From: Lachnospiraceae bacterium
GTDB lineage: Bacteria > Bacillota > Clostridia > Lachnospirales > Lachnospiraceae
Length of the DNA: 52,432 nt
Assembly (NCBI GenBank): GCA_022792295.1
Contig: JAAWAR010000142.1
Span: 1 to 52,432, forward strand
Direction: 5' to 3'
Shown one piece after another: positions 1 to 8,398 of this stretch. The notes under the pieces are model-generated. The model was not told the origin of the DNA, made no database searches, and saw only the letters and a program-made list of their open reading frames with translations. A program made the position numbers and the translations under genes. Every line of letters starts with the position of its first letter. The stretch's first letter is position 1.

Positions 1-17
1 ATCTTACGTAAAAAGGC

Positions 18-46
18 TTGAATTATGAGGAAAGACGTGCTATTCT
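18..46 (+). promoter_or_regulatory. Predicted sigma-A promoter of the 30 kb glycan operon
   Basis: A TTGAAT -35 element (18-23) and a TATTCT -10 element (41-46) are separated by exactly 17 bases. Transcription would start near base 52-54, just before the first leader hairpin and about 165 bases ahead of the first gene. No other strong promoter was seen inside the tightly packed genes that follow, so this probably drives the whole left operon. Confidence 0.6.
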
Positions 47-56
47 AGTAGACGAA

Positions 57-126
57 CGCGAGTGAAACATTTTAGGCCAAAATGTTGCATTCGCGAGGTA
101 GCGATTGGTCAGGAAGGGGACTTCCT
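57..126 (+). promoter_or_regulatory. Leader RNA hairpins 1 and 2
   Basis: Bases 57-73 pair with 79-95 (15 of 17 positions complementary, loop AGGCC). Bases 111-116 (AGGAAG) pair with 121-126 (CTTCCT) across a GGGA loop, which fits the GNRA tetraloop pattern. Neither hairpin is followed by a U tract, so they do not look like simple terminators. They lie directly downstream of the predicted start site and form the 5' part of a structured leader. Confidence 0.5.
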
Positions 127-144
127 TATATTTGTGACCGTCTT

Positions 145-171
145 CTTCCGATAAGTACGATTATCGGAAGT
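145..171 (+). promoter_or_regulatory. Conserved leader hairpin, copy A
   Basis: Bases 145-154 (CTTCCGATAA) and 161-170 (TTATCGGAAG) form a perfect 10-bp stem with loop GTACGA. It ends 48 bases before the first gene. The same element, 25 of 27 bases identical and in the same orientation relative to the gene it precedes, lies upstream of the minus-strand operon at 50956-50982. The T run at 178-183 is offset by seven bases, so a plain terminator is possible but not typical. A shared regulatory RNA (attenuator or antiterminator recruitment site) is the better reading. Confidence 0.6.
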
Positions 172-218
172 ATCTCGTTTTTTATAAAATTTCACACTCC
201 TTGGAAGGGAGATGAAGT

Positions 219-1229
219 ATGGCTTGCTTAGATCAGTCAAAACTCCTGTCGGTTATTGTTCCGATGTATAATGTAGAGCGTTATATCGAACAATGTCTGG
301 AATCGCTTTCTTGTAGCGATTGGATTGGGGATTTAGAAGTACTGATTATTAACGATGGTTCATCGGATTGTTCCAGCAGGCTTGCAGAAAAATTTGAATC
401 TCAATACCCACAAATTTTCCGTATTATTGATAAAGAAAACGGCGGACATGGATCTGCAATTAACCGTGGGATTGAGGAAGCAGTTGGTAAATATTTTAAG
501 GTGGTAGATGGGGATGACTGGGTGGATAAAAAAAAGTTTGCCCAGTTACTTTCTTATTTAAAAGAGATTGATACAGATTTAGTTATAACAGGCTATTATT
601 GGGTAGATGAGCATACAGGAAAAAAGACAATAGAAAGGCGCTACAATTTTTTTGCCGTTGATTATGGGAGAACGTATCAGTTTGATACATTGCCGAAAGA
701 ATTTGCTCTTAAAATGCATGCAGTTACTTTCAGGACCTCCATCTTAAAACAAATGCCCGCGCGAATGGACGAGCATTGCTTTTATGTGGATGTAGAGTAT
801 ATATTGTTTCCGCTTCCTTATATAAAAACGGTCATATTTTATGATATGTTTGTTTACCAATACCGGGTAGGCATGCGCACACAAAGTGTTTCTGCCGAAA
901 AGATGCGCAGCCAATGCGGCCAGCATGGGCATGTATTGTGCCGCCTTTTGAGGTTTTATGAGAATTGTCTCCCCGAATTATCCCAATATAAGGCAGATTT
1001 TCTTGCTGGTTCGATTGCACGAATGGCAGTTAGCCAGTACAAAATATTTCTCAGTTTTCCGGCATCGTCTGTATACTATCAAAAAATACGAACTTTAGAA
1101 AAACACTTACAGCAAAAATACCGTCCAATCTATAGGCATATCCGGCATCCGGCGATTCTCTTGCTTCGGATGACAAATTATTTTTTTTATCCGGTAGTAT
1201 CCTATGCCGTGAGGCGGCGGTTTAAATAA
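219..1229 (+). CDS. Family 2 glycosyltransferase
   Basis: This 336-residue protein has a GT-A fold nucleotide-sugar-binding start (SVIVPMYNVERYIEQCLESL), INDGSSD, the ENGGHGSAINRGIE stretch and a metal-binding DGDDW motif around residue 100. It is therefore an inverting GT2 enzyme that adds a sugar to a lipid-linked glycan on the cytoplasmic face of the membrane. The C-terminal third is basic and aromatic, as in membrane-associated members. A GGGAG site precedes the chosen ATG by seven bases. It is the first gene of the long operon, 16 bases before the ACP gene. Donor and acceptor cannot be read from the sequence. Confidence 0.9.
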   Translation: MACLDQSKLLSVIVPMYNVERYIEQCLESLSCSDWIGDLEVLIINDGSSDCSSRLAEKFESQYPQIFRIIDKENGGHGSAINRGIEEAVGKYFKVVDGDDWVDKKKFAQLLSYLKEIDTDLVITGYYWVDEHTGKKTIERRYNFFAVDYGRTYQFDTLPKEFALKMHAVTFRTSILKQMPARMDEHCFYVDVEYILFPLPYIKTVIFYDMFVYQYRVGMRTQSVSAEKMRSQCGQHGHVLCRLLRFYENCLPELSQYKADFLAGSIARMAVSQYKIFLSFPASSVYYQKIRTLEKHLQQKYRPIYRHIRHPAILLLRMTNYFFYPVVSYAVRRRFK

Positions 1230-1244
1230 AAGTGGAGGAAAAAC

Positions 1245-1481
1245 ATGACAAATTTAGAAAAGTACAATCAGGCGTTTATAACGGCACTCGGCGTTGAGGA
1301 AAATATGCTTGCCGCCTTAGAATATCAGTCTGTCCCGCAGTGGGACAGCGTAGGGCATATGCAGCTCATTGCAGCGCTTGAAGATGAATTTGATATTATG
1401 TTTGATACGGACGACATTATTGATTTCAGCTCCTATGAGAGAGGAAAAGAATTTATGAAAAAATACGAAGTGGACTTGTAG
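1245..1481 (+). CDS. Acyl carrier protein
   Basis: The 78-residue acidic protein carries the 4'-phosphopantetheine attachment motif DSVGHMQL with Ser35, typical of type II acyl carrier proteins. GGAGG stands ahead of the start. It precedes an AMP-forming ligase, so it probably carries a small acid specific to this glycan and is not the housekeeping fatty-acid ACP. The closest functional parallel I know is the tetronate set in the Vibrio cholerae O1 rfb region, which also pairs an ACP with an acyl-activating enzyme and a LuxC/LuxE-related protein (recalled from memory). Confidence 0.9.
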   Translation: MTNLEKYNQAFITALGVEENMLAALEYQSVPQWDSVGHMQLIAALEDEFDIMFDTDDIIDFSSYERGKEFMKKYEVDL

Positions 1482-1513
1482 GAAACGTTGGGACACTTTG
1501 AGGGAGGATGCGT

Positions 1514-2914
1514 ATGCTTTTTTATAAAGAAATAGAAAAATATGGAGACGCTTCCGCGCTCATTACCGAAAAAGGTACTGTTATATCGTATCAGGAACTA
1601 GTTGCAAGGGCCGATCAAATTGGCAAGGCGGCCGGACAGCGCTGCCTTGTCTTTTCAATATGCAAAAATGTGGAAGAATCTGTCATTGGGTATGTTGGTT
1701 TTCTCAGAAATGATATTGTCCCTGTTTTGCTGAGCCCGGATATCCATGCAGAGCTTTTGGCTGATCTCTTGAACAGCTATCATCCCTCTTATGTCTGGGC
1801 GCCGGCCGGGCAGGCGGGAATTGCCGGAACAGTTATATATCGGGATGGGAATTACGAATTATATCGTACGGGCATGGTAGTTGATTACAGCCTGGATTCT
1901 GAACTGGCTCTTTTGCTGACGACCTCTGGAAGCACGGGAAGTCCCAAGCTGGTACGTCAGTCTTGGAATAATATTCAAAGCAACACAGAGTCCATTGTAG
2001 AATATCTGGGAATTGCGCAGACAGACCGCGCCATTACGACTCTGCCAATGAATTATACCTACGGCCTTTCTATCATCAACAGCCATTTGTGCCAGGGGGC
2101 GACTATTATTCTGACAGAGGCCACCTTGTTGGATAAAACTTTCTGGGCACTTCTGAAATCACAGAAGGCAACTACCTTCGGCGGCGTGCCTTACACGTAT
2201 GAAATGCTGAAGAAACTGCGATTTGAAAGAATGGACGTGCCAAGCCTGCGGTACATCACACAAGCCGGGGGCAAGCTTGTAAAGGAGATGGCTGAAGAAT
2301 TTAACCAAATCTGTCTCAAAAAGGACATGCAGTTAATCATCATGTATGGACAGACGGAGGCGACCGCGCGTATGGCCTACCTTCCCTGGAAGGATGCGCA
2401 GAGGAAAGCCGGGAGCATAGGAATTGCAATTCCGGGAGGCGAACTTTCCCTGATTGATACGGAAGGCAATGGAATAGATGAACCGGAAGTTGTCGGGGAA
2501 ATGCTCTACCGCGGAGCAAACGTAACCCTGGGGTATGCCGAAAGCAGGCATGATTTGAATAAGCCGGATGAAAATAAGGGCGTTCTGCATACCGGTGATA
2601 TGGCAAAGCGTGACAAAGACGGCTTTTATTATGTAGTAGGAAGAAAGAAACGATTTTTAAAGCTTTTTGGTAATCGTGTCAATTTGGATGAGCTGGAAAA
2701 CCTTCTGAAAAAAGAGGGGATTGAAAATGCCTGCACAGGACAAGATGATCATCTGAAAATTTATATTACACATATGGAACAGGAAAAGGAAACCATTGAC
2801 TATTTGGTCAGTCATACGGCAATCAGCCGCGGAGGATTTGAGGTGCGGCATATTGCCGAAATTCCTCGGAACGAATCCGGGAAAATTCTGTATTCGGCAT
2901 TAGAAGGAAAGTAG
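1514..2914 (+). CDS. AMP-forming acyl-ACP ligase
   Basis: An ANL-superfamily adenylating enzyme of 466 residues. Visible motifs are the phosphate loop TTSGSTGSPK (about residue 137), YGQTEAT, the HTGD hinge region, GRKKRFLKLFGNRVNLDELE and the C-terminal catalytic lysine in NESGKILYS. It should activate a carboxylic acid with ATP and load it on the neighbouring ACP. An ATG at 1508 is also in frame, but it overlaps the AGGGAGG site (1501-1507). The ATG at 1514 has the proper six-base spacing and is preferred. The substrate is unknown. At 466 residues it is shorter than most fatty acyl-CoA ligases and nearer to amino-acid or hydroxy-acid adenylating enzymes. Confidence 0.88.
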   Translation: MLFYKEIEKYGDASALITEKGTVISYQELVARADQIGKAAGQRCLVFSICKNVEESVIGYVGFLRNDIVPVLLSPDIHAELLADLLNSYHPSYVWAPAGQAGIAGTVIYRDGNYELYRTGMVVDYSLDSELALLLTTSGSTGSPKLVRQSWNNIQSNTESIVEYLGIAQTDRAITTLPMNYTYGLSIINSHLCQGATIILTEATLLDKTFWALLKSQKATTFGGVPYTYEMLKKLRFERMDVPSLRYITQAGGKLVKEMAEEFNQICLKKDMQLIIMYGQTEATARMAYLPWKDAQRKAGSIGIAIPGGELSLIDTEGNGIDEPEVVGEMLYRGANVTLGYAESRHDLNKPDENKGVLHTGDMAKRDKDGFYYVVGRKKRFLKLFGNRVNLDELENLLKKEGIENACTGQDDHLKIYITHMEQEKETIDYLVSHTAISRGGFEVRHIAEIPRNESGKILYSALEGK

Positions 2915-2916
2915 AA

Positions 2917-3591
2917 ATGGCAAAAATTGAGCGAACACAGTATGGAACACGGACACTGGTAGATATTGCTGCCAAAAAAGTTGAGGATTGGGATACATCC
3001 GGAGCAACAAATATTCGTGTCAGTCTGCCGTCTGATATGGAAACAATGCTTTTGATGCAGAAAAAAGGATTCCAGTTTGCAGACCGGATGCTGCAGGTGA
3101 CAATTTCCTTATCAAAAGAATGTGTGGATTACAAAAAGCTGATACGAATACAGCCGATGTGTATTTCAGACCGCAAAGAGGAAGTCACAAAAATTGCACA
3201 GTCCAGCTTTGTTCGGGATCGAAGGTTCCATGTAGCTGTGGCATACAATCAGGAAATTGCAAATCCCATTATTGCAGACTGGGTAGAAAAACTGGAAGAC
3301 TTTTACGTATGTACGTATCAAGAAAGACTCATCGGGTTTCTGGCGCTTAAAGAGTCAGAAGACGGAAAGGCTGCCCGTATTCATCTTGCAGCGGTAGATG
3401 AGCGGTATCGAATGACCGGTGCTGCTTTATCCCTGTATGCACATGCGGTTCTTGAGGGAAAACGTCTTGGATATAGGCAGATTGAAGGAACCATATCCTG
3501 CTCAAACGTTTCGGTGTTGAATCTTTATTCTTTCCTTGGCGGCACGTTTTCAAATCCGACGGACATTTACTTGAAAGAGGTATCAAAATGA
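2917..3591 (+). CDS. GNAT-like acyltransferase
   Basis: A 224-residue protein whose C-terminal half resembles the GNAT fold: a conserved strand (RIHLAAVDERYR), an acyl-CoA-binding helix region (GAALSLYAHAVLEGKRLGY) and a final strand of the type NVSVLNLYSFLGGTFSNPTDIYLK seen in WecD/PseH-type sugar N-acetyltransferases. The N-terminal third is not recognised. It starts two bases after the ligase stop and its stop overlaps the next start as ATGA, so the three genes are translationally coupled. It may pass the ACP-bound acyl group to an amino or hydroxy acceptor. This role is inferred from position. Confidence 0.65.
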   Translation: MAKIERTQYGTRTLVDIAAKKVEDWDTSGATNIRVSLPSDMETMLLMQKKGFQFADRMLQVTISLSKECVDYKKLIRIQPMCISDRKEEVTKIAQSSFVRDRRFHVAVAYNQEIANPIIADWVEKLEDFYVCTYQERLIGFLALKESEDGKAARIHLAAVDERYRMTGAALSLYAHAVLEGKRLGYRQIEGTISCSNVSVLNLYSFLGGTFSNPTDIYLKEVSK

Positions 3592-4670
3592 ACAAGCGGC
3601 TGGAAGAATTATACAAGGAGGCGCCATACAGCCTGAAGAAAGCGGAAAAACAGGCATTGTACCAATGCGTCCTGAGTGAGCTGACGCTGCACCACTATAC
3701 ACATTGCAAGGAATATAAAAAAGTGTTGGATGCAATGGGCTACGATCCCCAAAAAGAGGCTCCCTTAGAAATGCAGCCGATGCTTCCTGTCCGATTGTTT
3801 AAAGAATATGATCTGTTAAGTGTTCCCAGAGAAGAAGTGGCGAAAACGATGACATCTTCCGGAACTTCTGGTCAAAAGGTATCTCGAGTATTTTTGGATA
3901 AAGCCAACACAAGGGCACAGACAAAGGCTTTGACAGAGATTATCTCCTCTTTTATAGGCAAAAAACGGCTGCCTCTGCTGATTTTGGATACGAAGCTGGC
4001 CTTGAAAGACCGAAGCATGTTTTCTGCCCGTGGTGCGGGAATTGTCGGCTTCAGCACCTTTGGCCGAGAAATCATGTATGCGCTCGATGAGAATATGCAG
4101 TTGGACCTTTCTGGTATTCGGCAGTTTTTAGAGAAGCATAATGGGGAACAGATTTTGATGTTCGGATACACCTATATGATTTGGCAGTATGTCGTCTGTG
4201 CACTCCGAGAGACTAAGACATCGCTGGCGATTGAACACGGCAGCTTATTTCACATTGGCGGCTGGAAAAAGCTGAAGGACCAGATGGTCGATGCTTTAAC
4301 CTATAATAAAGCAATACAGGAAGTGCTCGGCAACGTGAGCGTACACAATTATTATGGGATGGCCGAGCAACTGGGTTCGGTATTCGTAGAATGTGAGTAC
4401 GGGCATATGCATTGCTCCAATTTCTCCGATGTGTTGATCCGCAGACCAGAGGATTTTTCCTGTGCGGGCAAAGGGGAACGGGGATTCATTGAATTGGTGT
4501 CACTTCTCCCCACCAGCTATCCCGGACATATCCTGCTTACAGAGGATGAAGGAGAGATCATGGGGGAGGATGACTGCCCCTGCGGAAGAAACGGAAAATA
4601 TTTTAAGATACACGGCAGAATCAAAGGGGCAGAAATACGGGGGTGCAGCGATACGTATGAGCGGCATTAA
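3588..4670 (+). CDS. LuxE-like acyl-protein synthetase
   Basis: A 360-residue protein of the LuxE/acyl-protein synthetase family, recognised by the adenylate-forming loop MTSSGTSGQKVS, NYYGMAEQLGS and a C-terminal cysteine-rich stretch (CPCGRNGKYFKIHGR) typical of the family. In bioluminescent bacteria LuxE activates a fatty acid and hands it to LuxC for reduction to the aldehyde. Here it overlaps a LuxC homologue by 14 bases and sits in a glycan operon, so a short or polar acyl group is more likely than a fatty acid. The start ATG overlaps the previous stop codon by four bases. Confidence 0.85.
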   Translation: MNKRLEELYKEAPYSLKKAEKQALYQCVLSELTLHHYTHCKEYKKVLDAMGYDPQKEAPLEMQPMLPVRLFKEYDLLSVPREEVAKTMTSSGTSGQKVSRVFLDKANTRAQTKALTEIISSFIGKKRLPLLILDTKLALKDRSMFSARGAGIVGFSTFGREIMYALDENMQLDLSGIRQFLEKHNGEQILMFGYTYMIWQYVVCALRETKTSLAIEHGSLFHIGGWKKLKDQMVDALTYNKAIQEVLGNVSVHNYYGMAEQLGSVFVECEYGHMHCSNFSDVLIRRPEDFSCAGKGERGFIELVSLLPTSYPGHILLTEDEGEIMGEDDCPCGRNGKYFKIHGRIKGAEIRGCSDTYERH

Positions 4671-5832
4671 ATATTTGATAGGAAATGAGACGATTTGTGA
4701 TTCCCCTCTGGAACCGTATGCGGACATAGTATGCCGGTTTGCCGCAGATCTGTCCGATACTCTTATGAAGGAGGCTTCTGCAAAAGCATATCCGGATGTA
4801 ATGGCATTTGCTTTCTGGTGCAGAAAAGGAAATATACAAGCGCTGAAAAGGCGATTTGGTTCGGAGGAAAAGCGTTTAGGCAGAGGGCTGGCCTTTCACA
4901 TTGCACCGTCCAATGTACCGGTTAATTTCGCTTTTACGTATCTGTTTTCTCTCCTGGCGGGAAACGCCACCATCGTAAGAGTTCCATCCCGGTCTTTTCC
5001 TCAGACAGAGATACTATGCCATGGATTTAAGCAAGTGTTGGAAAACTATCCGGAAATCAAAAAAAGAACGGCTTTCATCCAGTATCCCGCTGAAAACGCG
5101 ATTACTGAACAATTCTGTGCAAAGGCCGACGTACGGGTCATATGGGGCGGAGACGAAACCATACGCGAAATCCGCAAATGCCCGGTGAAGCCGCGCTGTA
5201 TTGATGTGGTGTTTGCCGACCGCTATTCTCTCTGTATTCTCGACGGCGCCTCTGTTTTAAAGGCATCGGAGGCAGAAATCTGCAGTCTGGCGGAAAAATT
5301 TTATAATGACACGTATTTAATGGATCAGAATGCATGCTCGTCACCACAGCTTATATGTTGGAGGAATGAAAGAGAAGAAGCGAAGGAACGTTTCTGGCAT
5401 GCTGTGGCCGCTTATGCGAAATCTCGCTATTCGCTTCAGGCCGCTTCTGCGATGGATAAATACACACAACTGTGCTGTGATTCGATCGGCTTGGAATACT
5501 TGGGTGTGATCAGACGCGTCGAAAATCTTTTGTACTGCGTGGAATTGAAGAAATTACCTACCGATATTACCGCCTTGAGGGGAAAATGCGGGTATTTTTA
5601 TGAATATACGCCAAATACCTTAACAGAACTTGCAGATAGCATGACAGAAAAGATCCAAACGGTAACGTATTATGGAGCGGATGCAGATGAAATCCAGGAA
5701 TTCGTTATCAGCAGTCATATAAAAGGGATTGACCGAATCGTACCCGTGGGAAAAGCGTTAGATATTGGCGTAATTTGGGATGGATATGATTTGGTGCGGA
5801 CAATGTCCCGGATTGTAGACAGGAGCAAATGA
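4657..5832 (+). CDS. LuxC-like acyl reductase
   Basis: A 391-residue member of the LuxC/aldehyde-dehydrogenase-like acyl-CoA reductase family. The segment HIAPSNVPVN with FSLLAGNATIVRVPSR is the expected NAD(P)-binding region, and Cys227 in DQNACSSPQ is the predicted thioester nucleophile. The reading frame is open further upstream, but the homologous protein begins at MSGIKYLIGN, so the ATG at 4657 inside the end of the LuxE-like gene is chosen. It should reduce an acyl thioester or acyl-protein to an aldehyde. With the following transketolase this gives a plausible aldehyde acceptor for two-carbon extension. Confidence 0.85.
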   Translation: MSGIKYLIGNETICDSPLEPYADIVCRFAADLSDTLMKEASAKAYPDVMAFAFWCRKGNIQALKRRFGSEEKRLGRGLAFHIAPSNVPVNFAFTYLFSLLAGNATIVRVPSRSFPQTEILCHGFKQVLENYPEIKKRTAFIQYPAENAITEQFCAKADVRVIWGGDETIREIRKCPVKPRCIDVVFADRYSLCILDGASVLKASEAEICSLAEKFYNDTYLMDQNACSSPQLICWRNEREEAKERFWHAVAAYAKSRYSLQAASAMDKYTQLCCDSIGLEYLGVIRRVENLLYCVELKKLPTDITALRGKCGYFYEYTPNTLTELADSMTEKIQTVTYYGADADEIQEFVISSHIKGIDRIVPVGKALDIGVIWDGYDLVRTMSRIVDRSK

Positions 5833-5848
5833 AGAATGGAGATTGGAA

Positions 5849-6679
5849 ATGGGCAAAGGGACTGAGGCAAAGCTGCAGGCAATGGCAAAAAAAATTCGTG
5901 AAACGATTATTGAAATGACCTATCATGCCGGCACAGCGGGGGCCCACGTTGGGGGAGCTCTTTCCTGCGCGGATTTACTGGCCGTACTATATGGGGATGT
6001 AATGAAGATCGACGCCCAGAATCCCTTTCTGGAAAATCGAGATCGGTTTATTCTAAGCAAAGGGCACAGTTCAGTGGGGCACTACGCGGCACTTTATGCG
6101 GCCGGCTTTTTAAGCGCCGAAGACATCCAATCCTTTGAGAGCAATGGAGGGGCATTTCCGGCACATTCCGTCAAAAACGTGGAACATGGCATCGAATTGT
6201 CAAGCGGGAGCTTGGGATTAGGATTGTCATTTGGTATCGGAGAGGCATTGGCGGCGAGAAAAAAAGGTCTGGATTATAAGGTATATGTCCTTTTGGGAAA
6301 TGGAGAATGCAACGAAGGCTCTGTGTGGGAAGCGGTGATGCTGGCAGCACAGTTAAAGCTGGAAAACCTGTACATGATAATCGACGATAACGGACAGCAG
6401 CTGGATGGAATATCTGAATCTATCCTCCGGATACCGAATTTGTACGAGACATTACAAAGTATGGGATTTGAGACGAATTCTGTCGATGGACATTCGATCG
6501 GAAATCTGCTGCATGCATTTACAAGTTCGGGAAAACAAAACAAGCCGGTTGCAATTATTATGAACACGATAAAAGGGAAGGGCGTGTCATTTATGGAGAA
6601 TAATCCGATGTGGCATCATGCCCGCCTACAGACGGAAGAATATGAACGGGCAATGGAGGAGATTGGGAGAGATGATTAA
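5849..6679 (+). CDS. Transketolase, N-terminal subunit
   Basis: The 276-residue protein is the thiamine-diphosphate-binding half of a split transketolase: HAGTAGAHVGGALS, RDRFILSKGHSSVGHYAAL and the ThDP/metal-binding stretch GNGECNEGSVWEA followed by IIDDNGQQ. A TTG at 5843 is in frame, but the ATG at 5849 has GGAG seven bases ahead. Together with the next gene it forms a complete enzyme that moves a two-carbon ketol unit to an aldehyde. Split transketolases are common in anaerobes, but this one is embedded between a LuxC-like reductase and an SDR, which argues for a dedicated glycan role and not the pentose phosphate pathway. Confidence 0.9.
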   Translation: MGKGTEAKLQAMAKKIRETIIEMTYHAGTAGAHVGGALSCADLLAVLYGDVMKIDAQNPFLENRDRFILSKGHSSVGHYAALYAAGFLSAEDIQSFESNGGAFPAHSVKNVEHGIELSSGSLGLGLSFGIGEALAARKKGLDYKVYVLLGNGECNEGSVWEAVMLAAQLKLENLYMIIDDNGQQLDGISESILRIPNLYETLQSMGFETNSVDGHSIGNLLHAFTSSGKQNKPVAIIMNTIKGKGVSFMENNPMWHHARLQTEEYERAMEEIGRDD

Positions 6680-7640
6680 TCAGGCAGCCGCTATGCAATG
6701 GTCCAGAGTCGGTTCCAGAAAGACATTTGGCGCCGTTTTAACAGATTTGGCAAAATCCCATCCAGAGCTTATGGTATTGGCGGCAGATGTTGCTTCGTCT
6801 TCTGGTTTGGTCGAATTTTCTGAAACATATCCGACGCAATTTTTGAACGTCGGGATTGCGGAACAAAACATGATTGGCGTGGCTGCTGGTCTCGCAAACG
6901 AAGGGTATAAAGTATTTGCTGTTTCTTTCGCTCCGTTTGCCTCTATGAGATGCTATGAAATGATCCGAACCTATCTTGGATACATGAACCTTGATGTTAC
7001 GGTTGTCGGTATAGCAAGCGGATTCAGCATGGGCGTATGCGGCAATACCCACTTTGGCCTGGAAGAATTTTCACTTATGAGATCCATTCCCAATATGAAG
7101 ATTTTGTCGCCGGCCGATTGTTCTGAAACAGCTAAATTGACGGAAGAATTGCTTTCCTGCCGGGGCCCTGCATATTTACGGCTTACCGGAATCGAAGGGA
7201 ATCCTGTCGTCTATAAAGAAGACTATGAATTGACCATCGGAAAGGCAATTCTGCATAGAAGCGGCAAAGATCTTGCGTTCCTGGCAACGGGCACAATGGT
7301 ATATGAGGCGATCCGGGCAGCAAAGGTGCTGGAAAAGGAAGGAATTTCATCTGCAGTTTATGATGTTCATACAATTAAGCCATTAGATAAAGAATTGATC
7401 TACTCATTGAACCGGCAGCGTATCCCCATCGTAACGGTAGAGGAGCACATACTTTCCGGCGGCCTGGGGTCTGCCGTGGCGGATACTCTTATAGCCTGCC
7501 AAAATCCGGTAAGGCTTCTAAAACTGGGAATTCCTGAAGAATTTCTCAAGGCAGGGGATTATCGCTATATGCTGAATCAATGTGGCTTGAACGCAAAAGC
7601 AATCGCCACTGCAGTCAGGGAGGCGGATTTAGTATGTTAA
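6672..7640 (+). CDS. Transketolase, C-terminal subunit
   Basis: The 322-residue partner subunit contains the pyrimidine-binding domain (the FLNVGIAEQNMIGVAAGLA segment with the catalytic Glu, and THFGLEEFSLMRSIPNM) and the C-terminal domain ending near EHILSGGLGSAVADTL. The start at 6672 overlaps the first subunit by eight bases, giving a 1:1 coupled pair. The acceptor is unknown. The context (an acyl reductase directly upstream) suggests the aldehyde from the LuxC-like reaction is condensed with a ketol donor to an alpha-hydroxyketone, which the next gene could reduce. Confidence 0.9.
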   Translation: MINQAAAMQWSRVGSRKTFGAVLTDLAKSHPELMVLAADVASSSGLVEFSETYPTQFLNVGIAEQNMIGVAAGLANEGYKVFAVSFAPFASMRCYEMIRTYLGYMNLDVTVVGIASGFSMGVCGNTHFGLEEFSLMRSIPNMKILSPADCSETAKLTEELLSCRGPAYLRLTGIEGNPVVYKEDYELTIGKAILHRSGKDLAFLATGTMVYEAIRAAKVLEKEGISSAVYDVHTIKPLDKELIYSLNRQRIPIVTVEEHILSGGLGSAVADTLIACQNPVRLLKLGIPEEFLKAGDYRYMLNQCGLNAKAIATAVREADLVC

Positions 7641-8374
7641 AAGGAAAAAATGCCATCATTACAGGCGCAAGAACCGGAATCGGACGGGCCACTGTGGAAA
7701 AGCTGGCATCGGAAGGTGTAAATATCTGGGCGTGTGCGCATAGAGAAAATGAAGCCTTTAAAAGCGATATGGAGCAGCTATCGCGGATGTACGGTGTGTG
7801 GATTAAGCCTGTTTACTTTGATTTAGAGGATGAGGCAGCCGTGAAGGCAGCCGTAAAAAACGTACTGCAAGAGAAGAAACAGGTGGATATTCTGGTAAAT
7901 AACGCAGGCGTTTTTCCGCCGTTATCTCTTTTTACAATGACTTCTATTGCTAGAATGAGAAGCGTTTTTGAAGTAAATTTCTTTTCACAAGCTTTGATCA
8001 GCCAGCTCGTTTCAAAAATTATGATGCGGTATCAGACGGGCGTAATTGTAAATCTAGTATCTGTTGCCGGCCTTGACGGCGACGTCGGGGTGACAGCGTA
8101 CGGTGCAAGCAAAGCGGCGCTGGCTTTAAGCACAAAGGTATGGGCAAAGGAGTTCGCGCCGTATGGAATCCGTGTGAATGCGGTTGCGCCGGGACTCATT
8201 GATACACATTTGAATGACCATTTAGAAGAAGGTGCAAAAGAGGCACTTATCAGTAAAAGTGGATTAGGCCGTCTGGGCCGGGCCGACGAGGTGGCGGAGG
8301 CAATCGCGTATCTGGTCTCAGACAAAGCGTCTTTTATCAGCGGACAAATTATTCGGGTTGACGGTGGCATGTAG
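7634..8374 (+). CDS. Short-chain dehydrogenase/reductase
   Basis: A classical SDR of 246 residues with TGARTGIG (10-17), NNAG (89-92), catalytic Ser143, and Tyr156/Lys160 in YGASK. The C-terminal FISGQIIRVDGGM motif is typical of FabG-like enzymes. The start at 7634 follows GGAGG and overlaps the transketolase stop by seven bases. The likely job is NAD(P)H reduction of the ketone made by the transketolase step. This is inferred from gene order only. Confidence 0.9.
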   Translation: MLKGKNAIITGARTGIGRATVEKLASEGVNIWACAHRENEAFKSDMEQLSRMYGVWIKPVYFDLEDEAAVKAAVKNVLQEKKQVDILVNNAGVFPPLSLFTMTSIARMRSVFEVNFFSQALISQLVSKIMMRYQTGVIVNLVSVAGLDGDVGVTAYGASKAALALSTKVWAKEFAPYGIRVNAVAPGLIDTHLNDHLEEGAKEALISKSGLGRLGRADEVAEAIAYLVSDKASFISGQIIRVDGGM

Positions 8375-8398
8375 GAACAAACTGTTTTGGAGTTGGGA

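Noticed and set aside
528-535. A8 run inside the first GT2 gene as a possible phase-variable tract
   Set aside because: The gene is intact, A/T runs of this size recur throughout this AT-rich sequence, and no alternative frame continues the protein.
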